Source of the DNA: Streptosporangiaceae bacterium
GTDB lineage: Bacteria > Actinomycetota > Actinomycetes > Streptosporangiales > Streptosporangiaceae
Assembly: GCA_030045215.1 (NCBI GenBank)
Contig: JASIBJ010000644.1
Location: 1 to 28,482 of the forward strand
Direction: 5' to 3'
DNA length: 28,482 nt
The notes beneath the pieces were generated by a model. That model made no database searches. It was not told the DNA's origin and saw only the letters and a list, made by a program, of their open reading frames with translations. This document shows, in pieces, positions 1 through 6,910 of the stretch (its first letter is position 1; each line of letters opens with the position of its first letter). The position numbers were made by a program, and so were the translations under genes.

Positions 1-936
1 GTGAACCCACACGCCACCTCCACAACCGGCCCACGCCGAGATGTCATCGTCCGAGCCCTGGCCTCAGCCGTCGAACTTGACGTCGTGGAGACACGTTACC
101 GGGGCGAGGCAACCGGGCTCGCCGCAAGCGCGGCCGCCCAGAAATTTGGCCTGGTGATGACCCTGGGCGGCGACGGCACGGTGAACGAGGCAGTCAACGG
201 GCTGCTCACCCCGGGCGCTGACGGGGACACCCCCGCGGCGGCCGACCTGCCAGCGCTGGCCCCGCTGCCGGGCGGCAACGCTAACGTGTTCATCCGGTCG
301 CTGCAGTTGCCGCCCGACCCGGTAGATGCGACCGCCCGGCTGATCGAGGACCTGGCCACCGGCCGGGAGCGACGCATCGGCCTCGGGACGGCCAACGGGC
401 GGTACTTCACCTTCAACGCCGGCCTGGGCCTCGACGCGGAGGTGGTGCGGGCGGTCGAAGGCCGGCGAGCGCACGGTCAGGCGCTCACTCCCGCCATGTA
501 CGCGCTCATGGCCCTCCGTCAGTACTACAGCGTCACGGACCGCAGGCACGCGGCGGTAACCATCACCGATCCTGAGGACCTCAGCGCGCAGGCCGTCTAC
601 GAGTGCATCGTCTCCAACTCCGCGCCATGGACCTACCTCGGCCACAGGCCCGTCAACACCAACCCCGACGCCGGCTTTGACACCGGGCTTGACCTGTTCG
701 CCCTGCGGAGCCTCGGCACCGCGGGCACCTTGCTGGTGCTGCGGCAGATGCTGTCGCGCAGGACGCAGCCGCCCCGCGGCGGGAGCGTGATCACCAGGCA
801 CGACCTGAAGTCCATCGTTCTCCAGGCCGCGCGGCCCGTGGCGTTCCAGGTGGATGGCGAGTACATGGGCGAGGTCGAGGACGTGGAGTTCCGGTCGGTG
901 CCTCATGCGCTGCGGGTCATCGGGTTAGCCGCGTAG
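1..936 (+). CDS. Diacylglycerol kinase-like lipid kinase (YegS/DgkB family), probably 5'-incomplete
   Basis: Probable ATP-dependent lipid kinase that phosphorylates diacylglycerol or a related membrane lipid. The nucleotide-binding signature GGDGT is at residues 56-60, followed by NEAVNGLL. A second conserved glycine patch, PLPGGNANVF, lies near residue 88. The C-terminal half has the beta-rich fold with FQVDGEYMGE typical of the family. The readable frame opens at base 1 with a GTG and NPHATSTT. In family members that NPxA motif is preceded by a short hydrophobic beta strand, so a few N-terminal codons probably lie outside the window. A good terminator follows at 971-994, so the gene ends its own transcription unit. 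The family call is firm, but the lipid substrate cannot be read from sequence. Confidence 0.85.
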   Translation: MNPHATSTTGPRRDVIVRALASAVELDVVETRYRGEATGLAASAAAQKFGLVMTLGGDGTVNEAVNGLLTPGADGDTPAAADLPALAPLPGGNANVFIRSLQLPPDPVDATARLIEDLATGRERRIGLGTANGRYFTFNAGLGLDAEVVRAVEGRRAHGQALTPAMYALMALRQYYSVTDRRHAAVTITDPEDLSAQAVYECIVSNSAPWTYLGHRPVNTNPDAGFDTGLDLFALRSLGTAGTLLVLRQMLSRRTQPPRGGSVITRHDLKSIVLQAARPVAFQVDGEYMGEVEDVEFRSVPHALRVIGLAA

Positions 937-970
937 CGGGCTCGCCGGGTATCGCCAACAACTCCCGGGA

Positions 971-994
971 CACCGTGCGTGTCACGGTGGTTTT
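971..994 (+). terminator. Rho-independent terminator after the lipid kinase gene
   Basis: A perfect 7-bp stem (CACCGTG at 971-977, CACGGTG at 983-989) encloses a 5-nt loop. It is followed directly by G and four T residues (991-994). It lies 35 nt after the lipid kinase stop codon. The U tract is short, but such tracts are uncommon in this GC-rich sequence. Confidence 0.65.
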
Positions 995-1183
995 GCGGAG
1001 CCGGACAGCCTGTTAGCCGGATTCGCCAATGGCAGCTGGATTGGCCCTTTTGCCCGTGCATGCACTACGCTCAACGGGCGTCTATTCTTGAGTAGTAAAA
1101 ATACGGATATAGACGATTAGGCAGTTGAAACAACTCGCTCGCGAGCCCTCGCTCCACGTCGGTCGGTGTTCTCATGCCCATAA

Positions 1184-1199
1184 TGTGACTGATCTGACA
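1184..1199. promoter_or_regulatory. Possible distal CRP-family binding site
   Basis: TGTGA-N6-TGACA resembles the CRP consensus TGTGA-N6-TCACA. The left half is perfect and the right half matches four of five bases. It lies about 320 bp upstream of whiB1. On its own it is weak; it is listed because a much better dyad lies nearer the gene. Confidence 0.3.
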
Positions 1200-1442
1200 C
1201 GGAAATCCGGCGGAACCTTTGCCGGAGGCTCTTGCGGTTCATCGCCGACCTTGAGAGGGTTGTAACGCTCCTGGTGAACGGTGCATCGTGTGCCATGCCT
1301 CGCTAGCGACGCCCCGGCGAACGCGGCCTGGCGGGACGCCCGGAGCATCGCCAGAGGAAGCCCGGGTAGTACTTCTTAGCCGGGGCAGCCAGTAAGCCGA
1401 GATCAGCCCTCAGAAGTGATATACGTGACATAACACAAAGCT

Positions 1443-1458
1443 CGTGAAATCGTTCACA
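1443..1458. promoter_or_regulatory. CRP/FNR-family operator upstream of whiB1
   Basis: CGTGA-AATCGT-TCACA is a near-perfect match to the actinobacterial CRP consensus TGTGA-N6-TCACA, with GTGA and TCAC symmetric. It is centred about 67 bp upstream of the whiB1 ATG. Control of whiB1 by the cAMP receptor protein is established in M. tuberculosis, so conservation here is plausible. The transcription start is unknown, so activation cannot be told from repression. Confidence 0.6.
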
Positions 1459-1517
1459 AGCACGACCGAGCGCCGCAGGCCCTGTCAGGACCTGGACCTC
1501 ACAGAGGAGTGGACCTC

Positions 1518-1769
1518 ATGGACTGGCGTCACCACGCCGCCTGCCGTGACGTAGACCCGGAGCTGTTCTTCCCGATCGGAAACACCGGGCCTGCCGTAAC
1601 CCAGATCGACGAGGCCAAGAGAGTTTGCCAGCGGTGCAAGGTCATAGAGCCTTGCCTGCAGTGGGCGCTCGAGAGCGGCCAGGATGCCGGGGTCTGGGGC
1701 GGACTAAGCGAAGACGAGCGGCGGGCGCTCAAGCGCCGTACCAGGGTGGCGGCGCGCGCCGGCGCCTGA
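1518..1769 (+). CDS. whiB1: WhiB1/WblE-type iron-sulfur transcription factor
   Basis: Small (83 aa) WhiB-like protein that binds a [4Fe-4S] cluster, reacts with nitric oxide and acts together with the principal sigma factor. The four cluster cysteines are C9, C37, C40 and C46, with the CxxC pair at 37-40. They are followed by the GVWGG turn and a basic tail (RRALKRRTR) for DNA contact. The N-terminus MDWRHHAACRD closely matches WhiB1 of mycobacteria and WblE of Streptomyces. An in-frame GTG at 1509 overlaps the Shine-Dalgarno (AGAGGAG, 1503-1509), so the ATG at 1518, 8 nt downstream, is the better start. The gene converges on pdtaS, the same neighbour as in M. tuberculosis. A CRP-like operator lies just upstream. 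Confidence 0.95.
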   Translation: MDWRHHAACRDVDPELFFPIGNTGPAVTQIDEAKRVCQRCKVIEPCLQWALESGQDAGVWGGLSEDERRALKRRTRVAARAGA

Positions 1770-1779
1770 CCTTGACAAG

Positions 1780-1809
1780 ACCATAAGCATCTACAACACC
1801 ATAAGCATC
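1780..1809. repeat. Short tandem-like direct repeat, 12 bp twice
   Basis: ACCATAAGCATC occurs at 1780-1791 and again at 1798-1809, an 18-bp period, immediately after the whiB1 stop codon. It is AT-richer than its surroundings. The function is unknown; it may be the remains of a local duplication. Confidence 0.6.
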
Positions 1810-1857
1810 GCTGCGCCGAGCGAGGTCGTCTCCGCGAGGGACCGCCGGGCGGCACCG

Positions 1858-1883
1858 GGCCTGCCCCAACCTGGGGGCAGGCC
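1858..1883. terminator. Bidirectional terminator between whiB1 and pdtaS
   Basis: A perfect 10-bp stem (GGCCTGCCCC at 1858-1867, GGGGCAGGCC at 1874-1883) with a 6-nt loop is followed by TTGTCT. It sits in the gap between two convergent genes, as expected for a shared terminator. There is no long U tract. Confidence 0.7.
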
Positions 1884-1940
1884 TTGTCTATGTCGGCCGT
1901 AGAGTCCTGATCCCGCGGGCAGACTCCCGATCGCGGGGGG

Positions 1941-3419
1941 TCATCCTGAGTCCTGGTCATCGAGCGGCAGCCCGACGAGAACCCGCGTTCCGCCGCCCTC
2001 GCGCCGCTCAATCTCGAGTGTGCCATCCAGTTCGGTCAGCACCAGCGTGCGCACGATCTGCAGACCAAGGCTGGACGTCGACTCCAGGTCGAAGTCCTCA
2101 GGCAGGCCAACCCCGTTGTCGGTGACCGAGACGGTAAGGCGGCCGGGCCTGCGCCTCGCGGTCACCTCCAGGAAGCCGTCGGCGGCGTGACCAGGGCCGC
2201 TCAGCCCGTGATGCAGGGCGTTTTGCATCAGCTCGGTCAGCACCAGCGCGAGCGGGGTCGCGATCGCGGCGGACAGGTGGCCGAACTCCCCCACCAGAGT
2301 GGGCTGGACCCGGGTTTCGGGCGCGGACACTTCGCCCGCCATCATCGCCACCCGCCCGGCGATGTCATCGAAGTCGACAATCTCGTCCGGGACATGCGAA
2401 AGCGTCTCGTGCACCATCGCGATCGAGCCCACCCGGCGAACGGCCTCCTCCAGGGCAGCACGGGCCTCGGGCGCGCGCAGCCGCCTGGCCTGCAGCCGCA
2501 GGAGCGCGGCGACGGTCTGCAGGTTGTTCTTCACCCGGTGATGGATCTCCCTGATCGTGGCGTCCTTGGTCAGCAACTCGCGCTCGCGGTGCCGTAGCTC
2601 GGTCACGTCCCTGAGCAAGATCAGCGCCCCGGCCCGGGCTCCGTCCACAATCAGCGGGATCGTCCGCAGCTGCACGACCGACCCGTTGGCCTCGACCTCG
2701 GTTTCCGCGTGCGACCGGCCGCTGGCCGCGAGCATCAGCGACTCGTCCCTGGCCTCACGGCTCGCGCACAGCCTGGCCGTCAGGGGCCCGAGCGGCTTCC
2801 CCACCAGGTCCGCCGTCAACCCGAGCCGACGGTAGGCGGACAGCGCGTTCGGGCTCGCATAGGTCACGCGCCCGGACCGGCTCAGCCGCAGCATGCCGTC
2901 GCCGACCCGGGGCGAGCGGACGAGCGCGGGCTCCTCGCCAGGGCTCGGGAACATGCCGGCCGCGACCATCCGGGTCAGGTCATCGGCCGCCTTGAGGTAA
3001 GCGAGGTCAAGCCGGCTCGGCGTACGGGCGGAGCTCAAGTTCGTGGATCGCTCGATCACGGCGATCACCCGGTCGCCCGACACGACCGGGATGGTCTCGT
3101 GGCGCACCGGAATGCCCCTGGTCCACTCCGGGTCGCCCTCACGGCAGATCCGGCGCTCGGTGAGCGCCGTCATCAGCGGCTGTCCGCCACTGGCCACCCG
3201 CACGGCACCGACCACGTCATCGGCCAGTGCCGTGGGCGCGGTTGTCGGCCGCATCTGCGCTAGCGCCAGCCAGCCCGCGTCCGGCAGCGGCGCCCACAGC
3301 ACCAGGTCCGCGAACGACAGGTCCGCGAGCAGCTGCCAGTCCGAGACCAGGGCGTGCAGCCAGTCCAGGTCCGGACCATCCAGGCCGACTCGGCGGGCTA
3401 GGTCAGTCAGGGTGGGCAC
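1941..3419 (-). CDS. pdtaS: PdtaS-type cytosolic sensor histidine kinase
   Basis: Two-component sensor kinase of the HisKA_2 (HWE-like) class, whose known partner is the ANTAR-domain RNA-binding regulator PdtaR (not in this window). The layout is an N-terminal GAF-like domain (about 1-135), a PAS-like domain (about 165-275), the phospho-acceptor helix with IREIHHRVKNN (H293/H294), and a C-terminal ATPase domain. The ATPase domain has its N box at LTELMQNALHHG, G1 at DNGVG (434-438) and G2 at SLGLQIV (450-456). There is no membrane segment, so it is cytosolic. The frame is open to a GTG at 3458, but the GTG at 3419 places the N-terminus (VPTLTDLARR) where PdtaS proteins start. Neither start has a clear ribosome site. 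Adjacency to whiB1 and the small biotin carrier matches the mycobacterial locus. Confidence 0.9.
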   Translation of the reverse strand: MPTLTDLARRVGLDGPDLDWLHALVSDWQLLADLSFADLVLWAPLPDAGWLALAQMRPTTAPTALADDVVGAVRVASGGQPLMTALTERRICREGDPEWTRGIPVRHETIPVVSGDRVIAVIERSTNLSSARTPSRLDLAYLKAADDLTRMVAAGMFPSPGEEPALVRSPRVGDGMLRLSRSGRVTYASPNALSAYRRLGLTADLVGKPLGPLTARLCASREARDESLMLAASGRSHAETEVEANGSVVQLRTIPLIVDGARAGALILLRDVTELRHRERELLTKDATIREIHHRVKNNLQTVAALLRLQARRLRAPEARAALEEAVRRVGSIAMVHETLSHVPDEIVDFDDIAGRVAMMAGEVSAPETRVQPTLVGEFGHLSAAIATPLALVLTELMQNALHHGLSGPGHAADGFLEVTARRRPGRLTVSVTDNGVGLPEDFDLESTSSLGLQIVRTLVLTELDGTLEIERREGGGTRVLVGLPLDDQDSG

Positions 3420-3517
3420 ACGGCCATCATCGCAGTCGCGCGGGAGTGCCCGCGCCACCGCTTTTAACCGCTTTAGTACCGGAACGAGGTGGGTCCTGCC
3501 CGCTGCCTACCAACTGG

Positions 3518-3530
3518 TAACGTCGCCGGC
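3518..3530 (+). promoter_or_regulatory. Leaderless-type -10 element for the TPP enzyme gene
   Basis: TAACGT (3518-3523) fits the actinobacterial -10 pattern TANNNT. It ends exactly 7 nt before the ATG at 3531, with no Shine-Dalgarno in between, so transcription may begin at or next to the start codon. No clear -35 is visible. Confidence 0.45.
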
Positions 3531-5246
3531 ATGAGCCAGGACCGGCAGCCGGAGCATGGCGGAGCCCACGCGATCGCGGCGGCCCGCGAACACGGCGTGC
3601 AGACGATGTTCACGCTCTCGGGCCTGCACGTCTTTCCGCTCTACGACGGCGCGGTCAAGGCGGATCCGCCGATGCGGATTGTGGACGTCCGGCACGAGCA
3701 GACCGCGGTCTTCGCCGCCGAGGCCACGGCACGGCTCACCCGCTCCCCCGGCCTCGCCGTCGTGACCGCGGGCCCCGGCGTGACCAACGGCGTCAGCGGG
3801 GTGACGACCGCGCATTTCAACGGCTCGCCCGTGGTCGTCCTGGCCGGGAGGGCATCCGATGGCCGGTGGGGTGGGGGCAGCCTGCAGGAGCTGGATCACC
3901 CGCCTCTACTCGCACCAGTGACGAAGCGGGCCTGGACCGTGCACTCGCCTGGGGAGGTCGGTCCAGCGGCTGATGAGGCATTTGCACTCGCCGCGGCACG
4001 GCATCGGGGGCCGGTATTTCTTGATGCGAGTCTCGAGGCGCTGTTCGGGGCGGTGCCGGATCAGGCGGCAGTGCCCGACCAGCCCCTGCGGCGGCCAGGC
4101 GGAGAAAGGCCGCCTCCGGGCCTGGCGCGGGCACCGCAAGCCGCGAGTGGAGCCCAGGCTGACCCCGACGCGATCACCGCCATTGCCCGGCTGTTGTCCG
4201 AGGCGGAGCGACCAGTGATGGTCCTGGGCTCGGACGTGTGGATGGATGGGGCCGAACTGACAGCTCGGAAGACGGCAGAACAGCTCCAGCTGCCTGTTGT
4301 TGCTAATGGGCAGGGGCGGGGGATCTTGCCGGGCGGGCACCCGCTGCTGGTCACCAGGGCGCGCGGAGTTGCGCTGGGCGAGGCCGACCTGGTGATCGTG
4401 GCCGGAACGCCGCTGGACTTCCGGCTGGGCTACGGGAGCTTTGGCGGGCGCAACGGCACTCCCCCGGCTCGGGTTGTCCATGTCGTGGATGCGCCCGACC
4501 AGGTGGCCGCGCACTGCGATGTCGCCGGCGCCCATGCCGGGGACATTGCGGCCTTCTTCGACGGGCTCGCGGCCGCAGCCGACGGTCGCGAGCGGCGGTG
4601 GATCGAGTCATGGCTGCCGCGCCTGCAGCAGGTCACCGCCGAGGCCGTGAAGGCCGATGCCGATCTGCTCGGAAGCGACGCGCAGCCGGCCCACCCCATG
4701 CGGATCTACGGCGAGCTTACTCACCAGCTCGAGCCCGATGCGGTGATCATCGGCGACGGCGGCGACTTCGTCAGCTACGGCGGCAAGTACCTGGAGCCCC
4801 AGCAGCCGGGCGGCTGGCTGGACCCCGGCCCGTTCGGCTGCCTGGGCACCGGCCTCGGGTATGCGATCGCGGCCAGGATCGCCAGGCCGGAGGGCCAGGT
4901 CGTGCTGCTGCTCGGCGATGGCGCCGCCGGCTTCTCGCTGCTGGACGTCGATACCCTGGTGAGACACAAGCTGCCAGTGGTTATGGTCTGCGGCAACAAC
5001 GGGACCTGGGGGCTGGAAAAGCACCCGATGCAGGCGCTCTACGGCTACGACGTCGCCGCGGACCTGCAGCCTGGCTGCCGGTACGACCAGGTAGTCAGCG
5101 CCCTCGGCGGCGCCGGCGAACTGGTGACCGAGGCCAGCCAGATCGCACCCGCGCTGCGCCGGGCGTTCGGCGCCGGCATGCCGTATATGGTCAACATCGT
5201 CACCGACCCGACGGTCGCCTACCCCCGCTCCACCACCGGTGTCTAG
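3531..5246 (+). CDS. Thiamine diphosphate-dependent enzyme, acetolactate synthase-like
   Basis: A 571-residue enzyme with the three-domain plan of the acetolactate synthase / 2-hydroxyacyl-CoA lyase superfamily. The N-terminal PYR domain has the catalytic glutamate in RHEQTAVF (E56) and the AVVTAGPGVTNGVSG segment. A central Rossmann-like domain carries PVMVLGSDVW. The C-terminal PP domain has GDGAAGF (462-468) followed by CGNNGTWG (N489/N490), which bind Mg and diphosphate. The substrate is uncertain. There is no small regulatory subunit gene beside it, so a role as the biosynthetic IlvB is doubtful. An oxalyl-CoA or 2-hydroxyacyl-CoA type activity is possible. An in-frame ATG-like upstream extension to 3489 exists, but the ATG at 3531 follows a well-placed -10 box. 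It is divergent from pdtaS and convergent with the biotin carrier gene. Confidence 0.85.
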   Translation: MSQDRQPEHGGAHAIAAAREHGVQTMFTLSGLHVFPLYDGAVKADPPMRIVDVRHEQTAVFAAEATARLTRSPGLAVVTAGPGVTNGVSGVTTAHFNGSPVVVLAGRASDGRWGGGSLQELDHPPLLAPVTKRAWTVHSPGEVGPAADEAFALAAARHRGPVFLDASLEALFGAVPDQAAVPDQPLRRPGGERPPPGLARAPQAASGAQADPDAITAIARLLSEAERPVMVLGSDVWMDGAELTARKTAEQLQLPVVANGQGRGILPGGHPLLVTRARGVALGEADLVIVAGTPLDFRLGYGSFGGRNGTPPARVVHVVDAPDQVAAHCDVAGAHAGDIAAFFDGLAAAADGRERRWIESWLPRLQQVTAEAVKADADLLGSDAQPAHPMRIYGELTHQLEPDAVIIGDGGDFVSYGGKYLEPQQPGGWLDPGPFGCLGTGLGYAIAARIARPEGQVVLLLGDGAAGFSLLDVDTLVRHKLPVVMVCGNNGTWGLEKHPMQALYGYDVAADLQPGCRYDQVVSALGGAGELVTEASQIAPALRRAFGAGMPYMVNIVTDPTVAYPRSTTGV

Positions 5247-5268
5247 ACGGGCGGGGTCCGGGGGTCGT

Positions 5269-5286
5269 CCCGCGGGCATGCGCGGG
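5269..5286. terminator. Weak hairpin between convergent genes
   Basis: CCCGCG (5269-5274) and CGCGGG (5281-5286) form a 6-bp GC stem with a 6-nt loop in the 44-nt gap between the convergent TPP-enzyme and biotin-carrier genes. There is no U tract. It may serve as a GC-only terminator. Confidence 0.35.
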
Positions 5287-5290
5287 CTAG

Positions 5291-5503
5291 CTACTCGATC
5301 ACGGCGATCAGGTCGCCTTCCTGCACCACGTCGCCCTCGGCGACAGCCAGCCTGGTAACCGTCCCCGCATCTTCCGCGAGCACCGGAATCTCCATCTTCA
5401 TGGACTCGAGTATCACGAGCGTGTCTCCGTCGGCGACGGACTCGCCCTCGGCCGCCACGACCTTCCAGACGTTGGCCACCATCTCCGCGCGAACCTCGGC
5501 CAC
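5291..5503 (-). CDS. Biotin/lipoyl carrier protein (TB7.3-like BCCP)
   Basis: A 70-residue single-domain biotin carrier. The biotinylation motif ESMKMEIPV places the acceptor lysine at K37 in the middle of the hammerhead fold. The C-terminal half (GTVTRLAVAEGDVVQEGDLIAVIE) completes it. It closely resembles M. tuberculosis TB7.3 (Rv3221c), which also lies between pdtaS and the sigH/rshA pair. An ATG at 5509 is directly abutted by GAGGAG, too close for ribosome binding. The in-frame GTG at 5503 is 6 nt from that Shine-Dalgarno and gives MAEVRAEMV, matching the family start. The gene lies 55 nt downstream of the biotin carboxylase gene, so the two are probably co-transcribed and work together. 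No carboxyltransferase gene is present nearby. Confidence 0.92.
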   Translation of the reverse strand: MAEVRAEMVANVWKVVAAEGESVADGDTLVILESMKMEIPVLAEDAGTVTRLAVAEGDVVQEGDLIAVIE

Positions 5504-5558
5504 CTGCATCTCCTCGTTTCACTCGCTGCCGTCCACCATCATGGCCGCCGCCTGCCCA

Positions 5559-6899
5559 CTAGGGGCGCATTCGGCTCACGAGGGATGTGTCGTAATCGCC
5601 ACTGCGGAACTCCGGCGATTCCAGCAGCTCGGCATGGAACTGCAGGTTCGTCTTCAGCCCGCTGATGCTGAACGCTGCCACCGCCGCGGCGGCCCGGTCC
5701 AGCGCTTCCTGCCGGTCGCTGCCGTGTACGCAGAGCTTGGCCAGCAGCGGATCGTAGTAGGGGGTCACGCGGTTGCCCGCCGTGTAGCCGGCGTCGACCC
5801 TGATCCCTGGTCCTGCGGGCTCCCTCCACTCCTCGATCAGGCCAGGGCTCGGAAGGAACCGCTTGGAGTCCTCCGCGTAGACCCGCAGCTCGATCGCGTG
5901 CCCGCGGCTGGCCAGCCGGGCGGGGTCGAAGGTGATCTGCTCGCCGGCAGCGATCAGGAACTGCTGCTCGACTAGGTCGATGCCGGTGACGAGCTCCGTT
6001 ACCGGGTGCTCGACCTGAAGCCTGGTGTTCATTTCCAGGAACGTGAAGTCCTGGGCCGTCACGTCGACCAGGCACTCGACAGTTCCGGCGCCGAGGTACC
6101 CGACGGCCTCGCCTGCCTGCACCGCCGCAGCCAGCATCCGGGCGCGCAATTGCGGGCTGACGCCGGGCGACGGGCTCTCCTCGGCCACCTTCTGATGCCG
6201 CCGCTGTACCGAGCAGTCTCGCTCTCCGAGCGTCAGTACGCGGCCGTCGGGCAGGCCGAGGATCTGAACCTCGACGTGGCGGGCCCGCTCAACGTAGCGC
6301 TCGAGCAGGATGGCCGGGTTGCCGAAGAACCGCTCGGCCCTGGTCCTGGCGGTCTCGAAGCCGGCCGCCAGCTGGCCAGGATCGGCCGCGGCGGTCATGC
6401 CGATGCCCCCGCCGCCGGCCGACGCCTTGATCATGACCGGGTAGCCGATCCGGTCGGCTGCGGCGAGCGCCGCGTCCAGGTCGGCCAGCGGCTCGCGGGT
6501 GCCGGCCGACACCGGCACGCCAACCTGCTCCACCAGGTTCCGGGCGTTGATCTTGTCACCCATCTGGGCGATCGACTCAGGCGCCGGGCCGACCCAGGTC
6601 AGCCCGGCGTCCAGGACAGCGCCGGCGAAACGCGGGCTCTCGGCCAGGAAGCCGTAGCCAGGATGTACCGCCTGCGCGCTGGTCTGCTCCGCCGCCGCGA
6701 GGATCGCATCGATATCGAGGTAGCTGCTGGCCGGGGCCGGCGGCCCGATCAGGACCGCCTCGTCGGCCTCGGCGACGTAGGGCAGGTCCGCATCCGCCTC
6801 GGAGTACACGGCCACGGCGCGGATATCCATTGCCCGCGCGGTCCGGATGACCCGCCTGGCTATCTCACCGCGATTGGCAACTAGCACACATGCGAACAC
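5559..6899 (-). CDS. accC: Biotin carboxylase subunit (AccC-like)
   Basis: A 446-residue stand-alone biotin carboxylase that would load CO2 from bicarbonate onto carrier biotin using ATP. The N-terminal Rossmann-like domain has VANRGEIARRVIRTA (7-21). The ATP-grasp glycine loop is KASAGGGGIGM (158-168). The signature ERDCSVQRRHQKVAEESP spans 227-244, and FLEMNTRLQVEHPVTE (287-302) contains Mg and catalytic residues. The length matches single-domain AccC proteins, not the roughly 600-residue AccA3-type fusions with a carrier domain. Consistent with this, a separate carrier follows at 5503-5291. It starts 11 nt after the upstream HD-domain gene, so it is probably in the same operon. The acyl substrate depends on a carboxyltransferase not present here. 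Confidence 0.92.
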   Translation of the reverse strand: MFACVLVANRGEIARRVIRTARAMDIRAVAVYSEADADLPYVAEADEAVLIGPPAPASSYLDIDAILAAAEQTSAQAVHPGYGFLAESPRFAGAVLDAGLTWVGPAPESIAQMGDKINARNLVEQVGVPVSAGTREPLADLDAALAAADRIGYPVMIKASAGGGGIGMTAAADPGQLAAGFETARTRAERFFGNPAILLERYVERARHVEVQILGLPDGRVLTLGERDCSVQRRHQKVAEESPSPGVSPQLRARMLAAAVQAGEAVGYLGAGTVECLVDVTAQDFTFLEMNTRLQVEHPVTELVTGIDLVEQQFLIAAGEQITFDPARLASRGHAIELRVYAEDSKRFLPSPGLIEEWREPAGPGIRVDAGYTAGNRVTPYYDPLLAKLCVHGSDRQEALDRAAAAVAAFSISGLKTNLQFHAELLESPEFRSGDYDTSLVSRMRP

Positions 6900-6910
6900 G
6901 AACCGGCACT

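Larger units (their letters stand above)
995..1517 (+). promoter_or_regulatory. Long regulatory region / possible long 5' UTR upstream of whiB1
   Basis: This is the only gene-free stretch longer than 300 bp. I see no convincing coding frame. It contains an AT-rich island (about 1080-1135) with clustered inverted repeats: GTCTAT/ATAGAC at 1080-1085 and 1109-1114, AGTTG-AAA-CAACT at 1123-1135, and the palindrome GCTCGCGAGC at 1137-1146. It also holds two CRP-like dyads, near 1184-1199 and 1443-1458. It ends with a Shine-Dalgarno (AGAGGAG, 1503-1509) 8 nt before the whiB1 ATG. Whether it is an extended promoter, a long leader RNA or carries a small RNA cannot be decided without transcript data. 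Confidence 0.5.

Noticed and set aside
1212..1239. ECF-sigma promoter GGAAC...GTT upstream of whiB1
   Set aside because: The spacing is 20 nt rather than 18, and the bases instead form part of a small GAACC/GGTTC dyad; not convincing beside the perfect sigR motif at 10912-10937.
1772..1777. TTGACA as a -35 box after whiB1
   Set aside because: No -10 hexamer occurs at a suitable distance and there is no gene downstream on that strand before the terminator.
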